This document shows positions 40,411 to 48,230 of a DNA stretch of 64,000 bases, piece after piece. The stretch lies in NCBI GenBank assembly GCA_944382785.1, contig CALWNO010000004.1, positions 1 to 64,000 on the forward strand, given 5' to 3'. Source of the DNA: an uncultured Gemmiger sp. (GTDB lineage: Bacteria > Bacillota > Clostridia > Oscillospirales > Ruminococcaceae). The position numbers and the translations under genes were made by a program. Below the pieces are notes generated by a model. That model had not been told where the DNA came from. It made no database searches and worked only from the letters and a program-made list of their open reading frames with translations. Position 1 is the stretch's first letter. Each line of letters starts with the position of its first letter.

Positions 40411-42834
40411 ATGTCCTATTCCCTTTTGCCGGATGGATTCATCCGCCATTATCTGTACACCGGCCGCAAGGAAAGCGAATTTTCCTGCGATGTGCAGGAG
40501 ACCAACCAGCTGCGCAGCGAAAAGAAGATGCGCGAACTGGCCGCCCGCCACGATCCCCTGACCCCGCCCGCCGACCTGCGTCTGGGCGGGGAAAGCCCCC
40601 TGGATCTGCCCTGGAAATACTACTATTCCCACGGGAACATCTTCCTGGACGACCCCGCTTTCTATGAGGAACTGTGCCGGGTGGAGATGCACGCCGCCAC
40701 CCGGCTGGAGCTGGACGCCCCCGCCCGGGTGTCCCTGCGGCTGTGGAGCTACGCCGCCGTGGACCTGTGGGTGGACGGCACCCTGGCCTGCACCCTGCAG
40801 CACCCGGTGTACAAGCCCATTCAGTACCGGGACTTCACCCTGGACCTGAGTGCCGGGTCCCACCTGCTGTATCTCCGGCTGGAAAATCTGGGCGTGCGGG
40901 ATACCCGCATCGCCTTTGCAGTCCAGATCACCCAGGGCGCCGACCAGCTGCAGATCACCCTGCCCGACGCCGGGCACTGCACCCCCTACGAGGAGGCGGC
41001 GGCCCTGCTGGACTCCGCCAACGTACACGAGGGTGTGCTGACGGTCAGCGCCCCCCTGCCCGCAGGCAGCTGCCTGCGGTATGACCGGGGCATCTGGGAT
41101 TTCCGCCGCCAGCAGGAACGGTTTGTGGTACAGGACGCCGCCGGCCGGGCCGAACTGCCGCTGGAGGCGTACGAGGCCTTCACCCTGGAGATCCCGGTGG
41201 GAGACACGGTGCTCACCCGCCCGCTGGAGCGGGCGGAACTGCGCCATCCCGCGTATCTGGCGCCGGAAGTCACCGACCGCCGCCGGTACCAGCTGGAACA
41301 GATCGCGTCGGTGGCCTCGGAGGTGCGCAGCGCCACCGACGGCTTCGCCCTCTTCCCCATGCTGGCCCGCAAGGCCCTGGGGCTGAACCCTGCCTCCGAC
41401 CACGAAGAGCTGCGGGTCTCCCTGCGCCAGATCGAGCGCCGGATGGACTGCGCCGACTTCCTGACCACCGCCCTCATCCGGCTGCAGCGGGAATACGGTA
41501 TTCCCGACGATCTGCAGCCGGAGATGAAGCGGGTGCTGCTGAACTTCCGCTACTGGATGGACGAGCCCGGTCAGGACGGCATGTGCTTCTGGAGCGAAAA
41601 CCACACCCTCATGTTCTTTGAGACCGCCTACTTCTTCGGCGGCCTGTATCCCGACGAGGTCTTTGTGCGGTCCGGCCGCACCGGCCGCCAGCTGCGGGAC
41701 ACCGCCCGCATGCGCATCCGGGAATGGCTCACCGACGTGTGTGAGACCGGCTTTGACGAGTTCAACTCCTCGGTGTATTCCCCCCTGACCCTGGCTGCCA
41801 TGCTGAATATCGTGGATTATGCCGAACCGGATCTGGCCGCCATGGCCCGCACCGCCTGCGACGAGATGCTCCGCACCGCCGCCCGCCACTGTTTCCGGGG
41901 AATTCTGGTTGCCCCCATGGGCCGGGTCTACCGGGGCATCATCGCCCCCTGGGCGGAAAGCATGCAGGCCATGCTGAACTGGCTGTTCCCCGCCGCCCCC
42001 TATGTCACCTGCCCCAGCCTGAGTTTCTGGGCCACCACCCGGTACACCCCGCCCGCCGACCTGGAAGAGATCGCGGCACAGACCGGGGCTTTCCACTACA
42101 CCACCAGCAACGCCCGGGTGGACGGGTACAAGACCGCCGACTATCTGCTGACCAGCGTCCAGTCCCCCCGCCGGGACGGGGTGCAGCGGGTCTGGCAGCC
42201 GGAAGAGCGGGAGGAAATGCGGGATCATTTTATCTATGTGAAATCCCTGAACGAGCATTTTCACGGCACCACCCAATTTCAGCCCGGGGAATACGGGTAC
42301 CAGCAGCACATGTGGTACGCCGCTCTCAGCGACGACCTGGTGGTATTTGCCAACCATCCCGGCCATACCTGCGAGGATATGAGCGAGGTGCGTCCCGGGT
42401 ACTGGTACGGCAACGGAGCCATGCCCGCCCTGCGCCAGCAGGACAACGTGCTGGGGGCGGTGTATGTGATCCCCCAGAGCAACCCCATCGCCTTCACCCA
42501 CCTGTTCTGGCAGCAGGACCGCTTTGACGAGACCGACGCCCGGGGCAGCTGGCTCTTCGGCCGGCGGGGGAACAGCTGCATCGGTGTGTGGTGCAGCGTA
42601 CCCCTGCAGGACCATGACGAGACCATGTTTGGCTGCGAAAAGCGGGCCATGGGTCCGGCCAGCGCCTATCTGGTGGTGTGCGGCAGCACGGCGGAAAGCG
42701 GCAGTTTCGACGCCTTCTGCCAGAGCTGTCTGACCCGCCCGGTGGATTTCGACATCCACACCGCCACCCTTCACTGTGCCGAGTTCGACCTGCCCTTTAC
42801 GGCGGGAAGCAACGGCACCCAGATCCTGGATTGA
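40411..42834 (+). CDS. Uncharacterised large protein, probable glycan-active enzyme
   Basis: 807 residues from ATG 40411 behind CGGGAGG. The frame is open upstream but overlaps the GH2 gene without a start signal. Three parts can be seen. Residues 1-190 have a beta-rich jelly-roll look (LWSYAAVDLWVDGTLAC, LDLSAGSHLLYLRLENLGVRD). Residues about 330-560 are helical with paired aromatic and acidic residues like an (alpha/alpha)6 toroid (MCFWSENHTLMFFETAYFFGG, GFDEFNSSVYSPLTLAAML). Residues 600-807 are a beta domain (YGYQQHMWYAALSDDLVVFANHPG). No secretion signal. This build recalls toroid hydrolases and lyases, but I recognise no named family. The operon implies a role in the same glycan pathway. 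Confidence 0.8.
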   Translation: MSYSLLPDGFIRHYLYTGRKESEFSCDVQETNQLRSEKKMRELAARHDPLTPPADLRLGGESPLDLPWKYYYSHGNIFLDDPAFYEELCRVEMHAATRLELDAPARVSLRLWSYAAVDLWVDGTLACTLQHPVYKPIQYRDFTLDLSAGSHLLYLRLENLGVRDTRIAFAVQITQGADQLQITLPDAGHCTPYEEAAALLDSANVHEGVLTVSAPLPAGSCLRYDRGIWDFRRQQERFVVQDAAGRAELPLEAYEAFTLEIPVGDTVLTRPLERAELRHPAYLAPEVTDRRRYQLEQIASVASEVRSATDGFALFPMLARKALGLNPASDHEELRVSLRQIERRMDCADFLTTALIRLQREYGIPDDLQPEMKRVLLNFRYWMDEPGQDGMCFWSENHTLMFFETAYFFGGLYPDEVFVRSGRTGRQLRDTARMRIREWLTDVCETGFDEFNSSVYSPLTLAAMLNIVDYAEPDLAAMARTACDEMLRTAARHCFRGILVAPMGRVYRGIIAPWAESMQAMLNWLFPAAPYVTCPSLSFWATTRYTPPADLEEIAAQTGAFHYTTSNARVDGYKTADYLLTSVQSPRRDGVQRVWQPEEREEMRDHFIYVKSLNEHFHGTTQFQPGEYGYQQHMWYAALSDDLVVFANHPGHTCEDMSEVRPGYWYGNGAMPALRQQDNVLGAVYVIPQSNPIAFTHLFWQQDRFDETDARGSWLFGRRGNSCIGVWCSVPLQDHDETMFGCEKRAMGPASAYLVVCGSTAESGSFDAFCQSCLTRPVDFDIHTATLHCAEFDLPFTAGSNGTQILD

Positions 42835-42854
42835 TACCGGGGAGGAACAATATC

Positions 42855-43814
42855 ATGCTGTATGCCGGGATCGACCTGGGAGGAACCAACATCAAAGCCG
42901 CGCTGGTCACGGCCGAGGGAGAGATTCTCTGTGAAGCTTCCCGTCCTACCTGCCTGCCCCGCCCGTCCGGGGAGATCTGTGCCGACATTGCCGGCCTGTT
43001 GGACGAGCTGGCAGACCGGGCCGGGTGCCGGGGGCAGATCGCTGCCCTGGGCATCGGGTGCCCGGGGTCGGTGGACGAGGCAGGTACGGTGGTATACGCC
43101 AACAACCTGCGCTGGAAGAACTTTCCCGCCGGAACGGTGCTGCAAAACATGACCGGCCTGCCGGTGGCGGTGGGCAACGACGCCAACGTGGCGGCTCTGG
43201 GCGAGGCCCTGTTCGGCTGTGCCCGGGGCGCCCAGAGCGCCGTCATCGTCACCCTGGGCACCGGGGTGGGCGGCGGCATCATCATCAACGGCCGGATGGT
43301 CACCGGGTTCAACGGCGCTGCCAGCGAGCTGGGCCATATGGTGGTGGTACCGGGGGGTGTGCCCTGCACCTGCGGGCAGCGGGGCTGCCTGGAGATGTAC
43401 GCATCGGCCACCGGTCTGGTGCGCATGACCCGGGAAGCCATGGACCGGCATCCCCACAGTCTGCTCCATACCCTGTCCGCCGGGCGGGGGGTGGACGGCC
43501 GGCTGGCCTTTGCCGCCGCCGACCGGGGCGACCAAGCCGCCCGGGAGGTGGTGGACACCTACCTGCAGACCCTGGCCCTGGGCCTTTCCAACCTGATCAA
43601 CATCCTGTTTCCCGAAGTGATCGGCCTGTCCGGCGGGGTGGCCAACCAGGGAGAATCCCTGCTGGAACCCCTGCGCCGCCTGGTGGAACCGGCGGTGTAT
43701 GGCCATGAGCTGGGCGGTCCCCGCACCAGACTGGTCTTGTGCACCCTGGGATACCGCGCCGGGGTCATCGGCGCCGCCATGCTGGCCAAACAGAAGATGG
43801 AATCCGGGACCTGA
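42855..43814 (+). CDS. ROK-family sugar kinase
   Basis: 319 residues from ATG 42855 behind GGGGAGG. The ATP site DLGGTNIK opens the protein. The ROK signature LGTGVGGGIIINGRMVTGFNGAASELGH is intact, as is the zinc motif CTCGQRGCLE. The catalytic Asp lies in VGNDANVAAL. It is likely a glucokinase, but ManNAc or N-acetylglucosamine kinases share the motifs. It lacks the DNA-binding domain of ROK repressors. It is the last gene of the importer operon. Confidence 0.93.
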   Translation: MLYAGIDLGGTNIKAALVTAEGEILCEASRPTCLPRPSGEICADIAGLLDELADRAGCRGQIAALGIGCPGSVDEAGTVVYANNLRWKNFPAGTVLQNMTGLPVAVGNDANVAALGEALFGCARGAQSAVIVTLGTGVGGGIIINGRMVTGFNGAASELGHMVVVPGGVPCTCGQRGCLEMYASATGLVRMTREAMDRHPHSLLHTLSAGRGVDGRLAFAAADRGDQAAREVVDTYLQTLALGLSNLINILFPEVIGLSGGVANQGESLLEPLRRLVEPAVYGHELGGPRTRLVLCTLGYRAGVIGAAMLAKQKMESGT

Positions 43815-43828
43815 AGTTCCCAACAAAC

Positions 43829-43867
43829 CAAAAGCCGCCGCCCTTTGCAGGGCGGCGGCTTTTTTCT
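43829..43867. terminator. Terminator between the ROK gene and the amino-acid ABC genes
   Basis: AGCCGCCGCCC and GGGCGGCGGCT form a perfect stem with A-run upstream and TTTTTT downstream. The flanking genes converge, so it probably works both ways. Confidence 0.9.
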
Positions 43868-43880
43868 GTTATGATCGGGG

Positions 43881-44663
43881 TCAGCCGGAATAGCTGGCCA
43901 GGAACCGGCGGGTCCGTTCCTCCCGGGGATGGTCGATGACCTGGTGGGCGGGGCCTTCCTCCACCACCACACCGCTGTCCATGAAGAGAATGCGTTCGGC
44001 CACGTCACGGGCAAAGTGCATCTCGTGGGTGACGATGATCATGGTGGTTTTCTGGGCAGCCAGCTCCCGCAGCACCCGCAGCACCTCCCCGGTGAGTTCC
44101 GGGTCCAGGGCGCTGGTGGGCTCGTCAAAGCAGAGGATATCCGGGTGCAGGGCCAGCGCCCGGGCGATGGCCACCCGCTGCTGCTGGCCGCCGGACAGCT
44201 GATGGGGATAATGCCCTGCCCGGTCGGACAGGCCCATCTGGTCCAGCAGGGCACAGGCGTTGGATTCCAGCTCCGCCAGAATGGCCTTTCGGTTGGCCTT
44301 GTAGTCGGAGCGCTCCCTGGCCAGCAGCTGCCCCGCCAGCATCACGTTCTGCAACGCCGTGTACTGGGGGAACAGGTTGAAGTTCTGGAACACCAGCCCG
44401 AAATGCAGCCTCTTTTTGCGGATCTCGGCTTCGCTCTGGGTGTGGGGGTCGGCGGCGTCCCACAATGTCTCGCCCCCCACCTTGATGGAACCGGTGTCCG
44501 CCGTTTCCAGAAAGTTCAGGCAGCGCAGCAGGGTGGTCTTGCCGGAGCCCGACGACCCGATGATGGCCAGGGTCTCCCCCTGGTCCAGCTGCAGGGAGAT
44601 ATCCCGCAGCACGGCGGTGCTGCCGAAACTTTTGCCGATACCGGCCACTTCCAACAATGCCAT
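43881..44663 (-). CDS. Polar amino-acid ABC importer ATPase
   Basis: 260 residues. Walker A is GSSGSGKTTL, the signature is LSGGQQQRVAIARAL, Walker B is ILCFDEPTSALDPE, and the H-loop is VTHEMHFARDVA. This pattern fits the GlnQ/TcyC group. It is encoded 16 bases after the permease with TGAAAGGAGG upstream. It powers import of a polar amino acid or cystine. Confidence 0.95.
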   Translation of the reverse strand: MALLEVAGIGKSFGSTAVLRDISLQLDQGETLAIIGSSGSGKTTLLRCLNFLETADTGSIKVGGETLWDAADPHTQSEAEIRKKRLHFGLVFQNFNLFPQYTALQNVMLAGQLLARERSDYKANRKAILAELESNACALLDQMGLSDRAGHYPHQLSGGQQQRVAIARALALHPDILCFDEPTSALDPELTGEVLRVLRELAAQKTTMIIVTHEMHFARDVAERILFMDSGVVVEEGPAHQVIDHPREERTRRFLASYSG

Positions 44664-44679
44664 GGGAATCGGCCTCCTT

Positions 44680-45345
44680 TCAGCAGCGGAAATAGTCCAG
44701 CCGCTTTTCCAGCCAGCCGAACAGCAGGGTGAGAATGCCCACGAACAGCAGGAAGAAGATGGCGGTGGAGAACAGCGGCCAGATCAGGCCCTTGGCGCTG
44801 TACTCCTTGGCCATCATGATGACTTCCTTGTTGGAGATCACGTTGGCCAGGGAGGTGTCCTTGACCAGGGTGATGATCTCGTTGCCCATGGGCGGGATGA
44901 TGCGCTTGATGACCTGCAGCAGGGTGACCTTGAAGAAGATCTGGGTGCGGGTCATGCCCAGCACCTGCCCGGCCTCGGTCTGGCCTTTGGGCACGGCCTC
45001 GATGCCGCCGCGGTAAATTTCCGAGAAATAGCAGGCATAGTTGATGACAAAGGCTACCACCGCCGCCACCAGACGGCCGGAGGACCCGGCGGGCCAGGGA
45101 TTTTCAAAGCCCAGCAGCCCCGGGCCCATGAAGATCACAATGACCTGCAGCATCAGGGGGGTGCCGCGGATGACCCACACAAAGGTCTTGACCACCCCGC
45201 GCAGGGGGGCAAACCGGCTCATGGAGCCGAAGGCCACCACCAGGCCCAGGGGCAGCGCAAAGACCAGGGTCAGGGCAAAGAGCTGAAAGTTCAGCCAGAA
45301 GGCCCCGGTCAGGCGGCCCCAGATCACAACAGCTTCGCTCATCAT
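44680..45345 (-). CDS. Polar amino-acid ABC importer permease
   Basis: 221 residues with about five membrane helices. The EAA-type loop is GQTEAGQVLGMTRTQIFFKVTLLQ (in pieces) near residue 120. The family is HisMQ/GlnP. The start overlaps the binding-protein stop (ATGA). Confidence 0.94.
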   Translation of the reverse strand: MMSEAVVIWGRLTGAFWLNFQLFALTLVFALPLGLVVAFGSMSRFAPLRGVVKTFVWVIRGTPLMLQVIVIFMGPGLLGFENPWPAGSSGRLVAAVVAFVINYACYFSEIYRGGIEAVPKGQTEAGQVLGMTRTQIFFKVTLLQVIKRIIPPMGNEIITLVKDTSLANVISNKEVIMMAKEYSAKGLIWPLFSTAIFFLLFVGILTLLFGWLEKRLDYFRC

Positions 45346-46205
45346 TCTGCCAGGGTCAGGCCGTACTTGTCGGCCAGGGTCTGCATGGTGCCGTCGGCCT
45401 TGAGTTCCTCAAAGGCGGCGTCCACGGCGGCGGCCGCGTCACTGCCCTTGCGGAAAGCCACGCCGTATTCTTCCACGTTCAGCTCTTCCTTCATGGCCAG
45501 GTCGGCGTAGTCGGTGCCCTCGCCGATCATGGCGGAAGCCAGGGTCAGGTCCAGCACGGCGGCGTCGGCGGTGCCCGCTTCCACTTCCATCAGGCAGTCG
45601 GTCTGCACCGTCTTGGTGATGACGTCGGCCTGCATGAGGTTTTCATCTTCCTCCACGGTGGTCTGGCCGGCGGAACCCGCTTCCACGGCCACCGTCTTGC
45701 CGATGAGGTCGGCGGTGGAGGTGTAGGCGGCGTCCGCCTTCATCACAACCACCTGGGCGTTCTTCACATAAGGCTGGGTGCAGGCCTGGTTGGCCTGGAT
45801 GTCGTCGGTCAGGGTCATGCCGTTCCAGACGCAGTCAATGCTCTTGGCTTCCAGCTCCACAAACTTGGTGTCCCAGTTGATCTCCACAAATTCCGGCTCC
45901 ACGCCCAGCTTTTCGCAGACGGCGGTGGCCAGCTCGGTGTCAAAGCCGGTGAACTCCCCGTTCTCGTCGGTGTAGTTCATGGGCTCGTAGACGGTGTAGC
46001 CGATGGTCATCTTGCCCTTGTCCTGGATGTAGGCCAGGTCGCTGTCGGCGGCGGTGGCGGCAGCGTCGGTTTCGGAAGCCGCCTCGGTGGTGGCGGCATC
46101 ACCGGCAGCGTCGGCGGTGTCGGTCGGTTCGGAAGCAGGAGCGCCGCACGCGCAGATGCTCAGGGCCAGGCCCAGGGCCAGAAGGCCGCTCAGATACTTT
46201 TTCAT
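45342..46205 (-). CDS. Polar amino-acid ABC importer binding lipoprotein
   Basis: 287 residues. Signal peptide with lipobox SICACG (Cys near 20), an Ala/Thr/Asp linker, then a family 3 binding-protein fold (MTIGYTVYEPMNYTDENGE, FTGFDTELATAVCEKLG, VEINWDTKF). It resembles GlnH/TcyA-type proteins. It binds the amino acid at the outer membrane face and is the first gene of a three-gene operon. AGGAGG precedes ATG. Confidence 0.94.
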   Translation of the reverse strand: MKKYLSGLLALGLALSICACGAPASEPTDTADAAGDAATTEAASETDAAATAADSDLAYIQDKGKMTIGYTVYEPMNYTDENGEFTGFDTELATAVCEKLGVEPEFVEINWDTKFVELEAKSIDCVWNGMTLTDDIQANQACTQPYVKNAQVVVMKADAAYTSTADLIGKTVAVEAGSAGQTTVEEDENLMQADVITKTVQTDCLMEVEAGTADAAVLDLTLASAMIGEGTDYADLAMKEELNVEEYGVAFRKGSDAAAAVDAAFEELKADGTMQTLADKYGLTLAE

Positions 46206-46283
46206 GGTTCATTCCTCCTCATTGATACCCGTCCGTCTTTCCGCTTTATGTCTTTAGCCCAGTGAATCGGCAGGTACCTTACT

Positions 46284-46312
46284 ATACTACTATAAATCCC
46301 CGGGCGGCGCAA
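46284..46312 (-). promoter_or_regulatory. Promoter of the amino-acid ABC operon
   Basis: On the minus strand TTGCGC (46312-46307) and TAGTAT (46289-46284) are 17 bases apart, about 75 bases upstream of the ATG. Confidence 0.6.
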
Positions 46313-46410
46313 GGGCACAAAGGCGCCAAACCCGTAAAAAGAGGCGTTTTTTCTGCCCTTTGGAGCCAAAAGCGGGGTCCGGACCTCTGGCACCCGGGGC
46401 GGCGGCATGG

Positions 46411-46416
46411 TATACT
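46411..46416 (+). promoter_or_regulatory. Extended -10 promoter of the DUF4230-type gene
   Basis: TGGTATACT lies about 92 bases before the ATG at 46508. The -35 is weak. Confidence 0.5.
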
Positions 46417-46507
46417 GAAAAAAACACCGGAAGGGGCTGTGCGGGGAATCCGGCGCCCTTCGCGCGGGCCAATCCCCCACAGACAAACACAACGGAGGTA
46501 TCTCGGT

Positions 46508-47122
46508 ATGGAAAGTCCCGTCAAAGACAAGCCCAAAAGCCACTGGCTGGCCAAGCTGCTCATCCCCAAGATCATTGTGGGGTGCGTGCTGGTGGCCCTG
46601 CTGGCCGCCGGCTGGCTGAGCATGCGCAATTACTACGAAAACAAGTACAAGACCACCAAGCTGGGGTTTGAGGATATCGGGGAGTTCGCCACCCAGGAAT
46701 GCCGCACCACCCAGGTGAACTCCACCACCGCCGCCCGGGAGATCTTCGGGGTGCAGATCCCCTTTACCCAGAGCCGGTACATCTACAGCTATGATGTGGT
46801 CATCAAGGCGGGGTATGATTTCAGCGCCATCACCTGGGATGTGGCGGACACCACCATCACAGTACACCTGCCCGACCCCCAGGTTCTGAGTTGCGAGCTG
46901 GACCTGGATTCCTTCCAGGTCTACTACGAAAATGAGAGTGCCTTCCGCCACATCACCATGGAGGAGAACAACCAGGCCCTCACCGACCTGAAAACCAACG
47001 CCCAGAACGACGCCATCGCCAACGGGCTGATGGACAACGCCCGGGAAAACGCCGAGACCCTGCTCACCGCCTTCTTTGCCCAGGCCTACGACCTGGACGA
47101 GTACACCCTGAACTTTGCATAA
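46508..47122 (+). CDS. Membrane-anchored DUF4230-type protein
   Basis: 204 residues from ATG 46508 (GGAGG nine bases upstream). A cytoplasmic tail is followed by one helix (about 20-38), then an extracellular domain with the DUF4230 pattern (FATQECRTTQVN, YIYSYDVVIKAGYDFS, ITVHLPDPQVLSCELD). These proteins are widespread in Gram-positive bacteria with no known role. It stands alone, convergent with the acyltransferase gene. Confidence 0.82.
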   Translation: MESPVKDKPKSHWLAKLLIPKIIVGCVLVALLAAGWLSMRNYYENKYKTTKLGFEDIGEFATQECRTTQVNSTTAAREIFGVQIPFTQSRYIYSYDVVIKAGYDFSAITWDVADTTITVHLPDPQVLSCELDLDSFQVYYENESAFRHITMEENNQALTDLKTNAQNDAIANGLMDNARENAETLLTAFFAQAYDLDEYTLNFA

Positions 47123-47159
47123 AAAACAGCCTGCCGCAGCAATACGGCAGGCTGTTTTC
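47121..47159. terminator. Shared terminator between DUF4230-type and acyltransferase genes
   Basis: AACAGCCTGCCG pairs with CGGCAGGCTGTT with A and T runs on both sides. The two genes converge. Confidence 0.88.
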
Positions 47160-47164
47160 ATGGT

Positions 47165-48211
47165 TCAGGATACGGGTGCCGGGGTCTGTGCGGGGGCCGG
47201 AGATGCCTTGGGGCGCAGGGCCTTTGTCAGGGGGGCGGCGATGCGCCGGGCGAAGGCTGCCAGCACAAAACTGCCTACCACACACACCACCCAGAAGGCC
47301 GCCCAGACGAGGAATCCACCGCCCGCTGCCCGCACAAAGCGCAGCAGCACCAGGGTGATGAAGACGTGGTGAATGAGAAAGACGCCGTAGCAGTCCTTGG
47401 CCAGCAAAGCCAGCGCCTTTGTGACGGCGGGCACGGCGGCCTGGCCCAGCCAGAAGAGCGCCCAGAACACCGCCCCGGCCAAAAGACTCAGGCTGTGGTA
47501 GGAAGGCAGCCCGGCGGCGGCGCAGAACACCCCCACCGCGAGACACAGCCCCGCGGGGATGACCGCCCGGCGCCGCCCCAGCAGATTCCCGAAAAGGATG
47601 CCCAGGGTAAACACCGGCCACTCTCCCCAGACGGTGTGGAACCAGTCCACCCCATCGGGGCAGAGCCAGGGCCCCGCGGCCCAGACCAGGAAGGCCGCCG
47701 CCCCCAGCCCCAGCCGGCGGCGGGGGGTGCGGGTGGCCCAGAGGGTCAAGGGAAAGAGGCAGTAGAGCAGCACCTGGCAGCCCAGGTACCACTCCCCTAC
47801 CTTATAGAACGTGGGGGTGTATGCCTGGAGATACCCGTCCAGCCCCACCAGGGAAAAGACCAGTTTCCACAAAGGCACGGCGGCATTGTTGCGGTGCCAC
47901 ACATCGCTGTACAGAAACAGGGGCACAAAGCAGAGCCAGAATACCGGGTAGATGGCGGCGGCCCGGCTGCGGAGATACTCCGCCGGGTGGCAGGGGCGGG
48001 CGGCGTACTTGGCCCCCAGCCCCGCCCCGGAGAGCAGGAACATGAGAAACACCGCCAGATGCACCAGGTCCCCGTAGGCCGGGGAGGTGAGCACTTTGGA
48101 GGCATACAGCCCCGCGGTGGCGGTCTCCACCCCGTAGTGGTAGCTCACCACCACCAGGATGGGCAGCAGCCGGATCAGGTCCAGCCCCGCCCAGTGTGTC
48201 TTGGCCGGCAT
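47165..48211 (-). CDS. Acyltransferase-3 family membrane protein
   Basis: 348 residues from ATG 48211. About ten membrane helices. The N-terminal LDLIRLLPILVVVSYHYGV holds the arginine and the His expected for this family, which O-acetylates surface sugars or other exported glycans. The C-terminus is a Pro/Ala/Thr tail. It starts 19 bases after the GTPase-NYN stop, so it is probably its operon partner. Substrate is unknown. Confidence 0.82.
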   Translation of the reverse strand: MPAKTHWAGLDLIRLLPILVVVSYHYGVETATAGLYASKVLTSPAYGDLVHLAVFLMFLLSGAGLGAKYAARPCHPAEYLRSRAAAIYPVFWLCFVPLFLYSDVWHRNNAAVPLWKLVFSLVGLDGYLQAYTPTFYKVGEWYLGCQVLLYCLFPLTLWATRTPRRRLGLGAAAFLVWAAGPWLCPDGVDWFHTVWGEWPVFTLGILFGNLLGRRRAVIPAGLCLAVGVFCAAAGLPSYHSLSLLAGAVFWALFWLGQAAVPAVTKALALLAKDCYGVFLIHHVFITLVLLRFVRAAGGGFLVWAAFWVVCVVGSFVLAAFARRIAAPLTKALRPKASPAPAQTPAPVS

Positions 48212-48230
48212 GGCGTTTTCCCCCTTTTCA

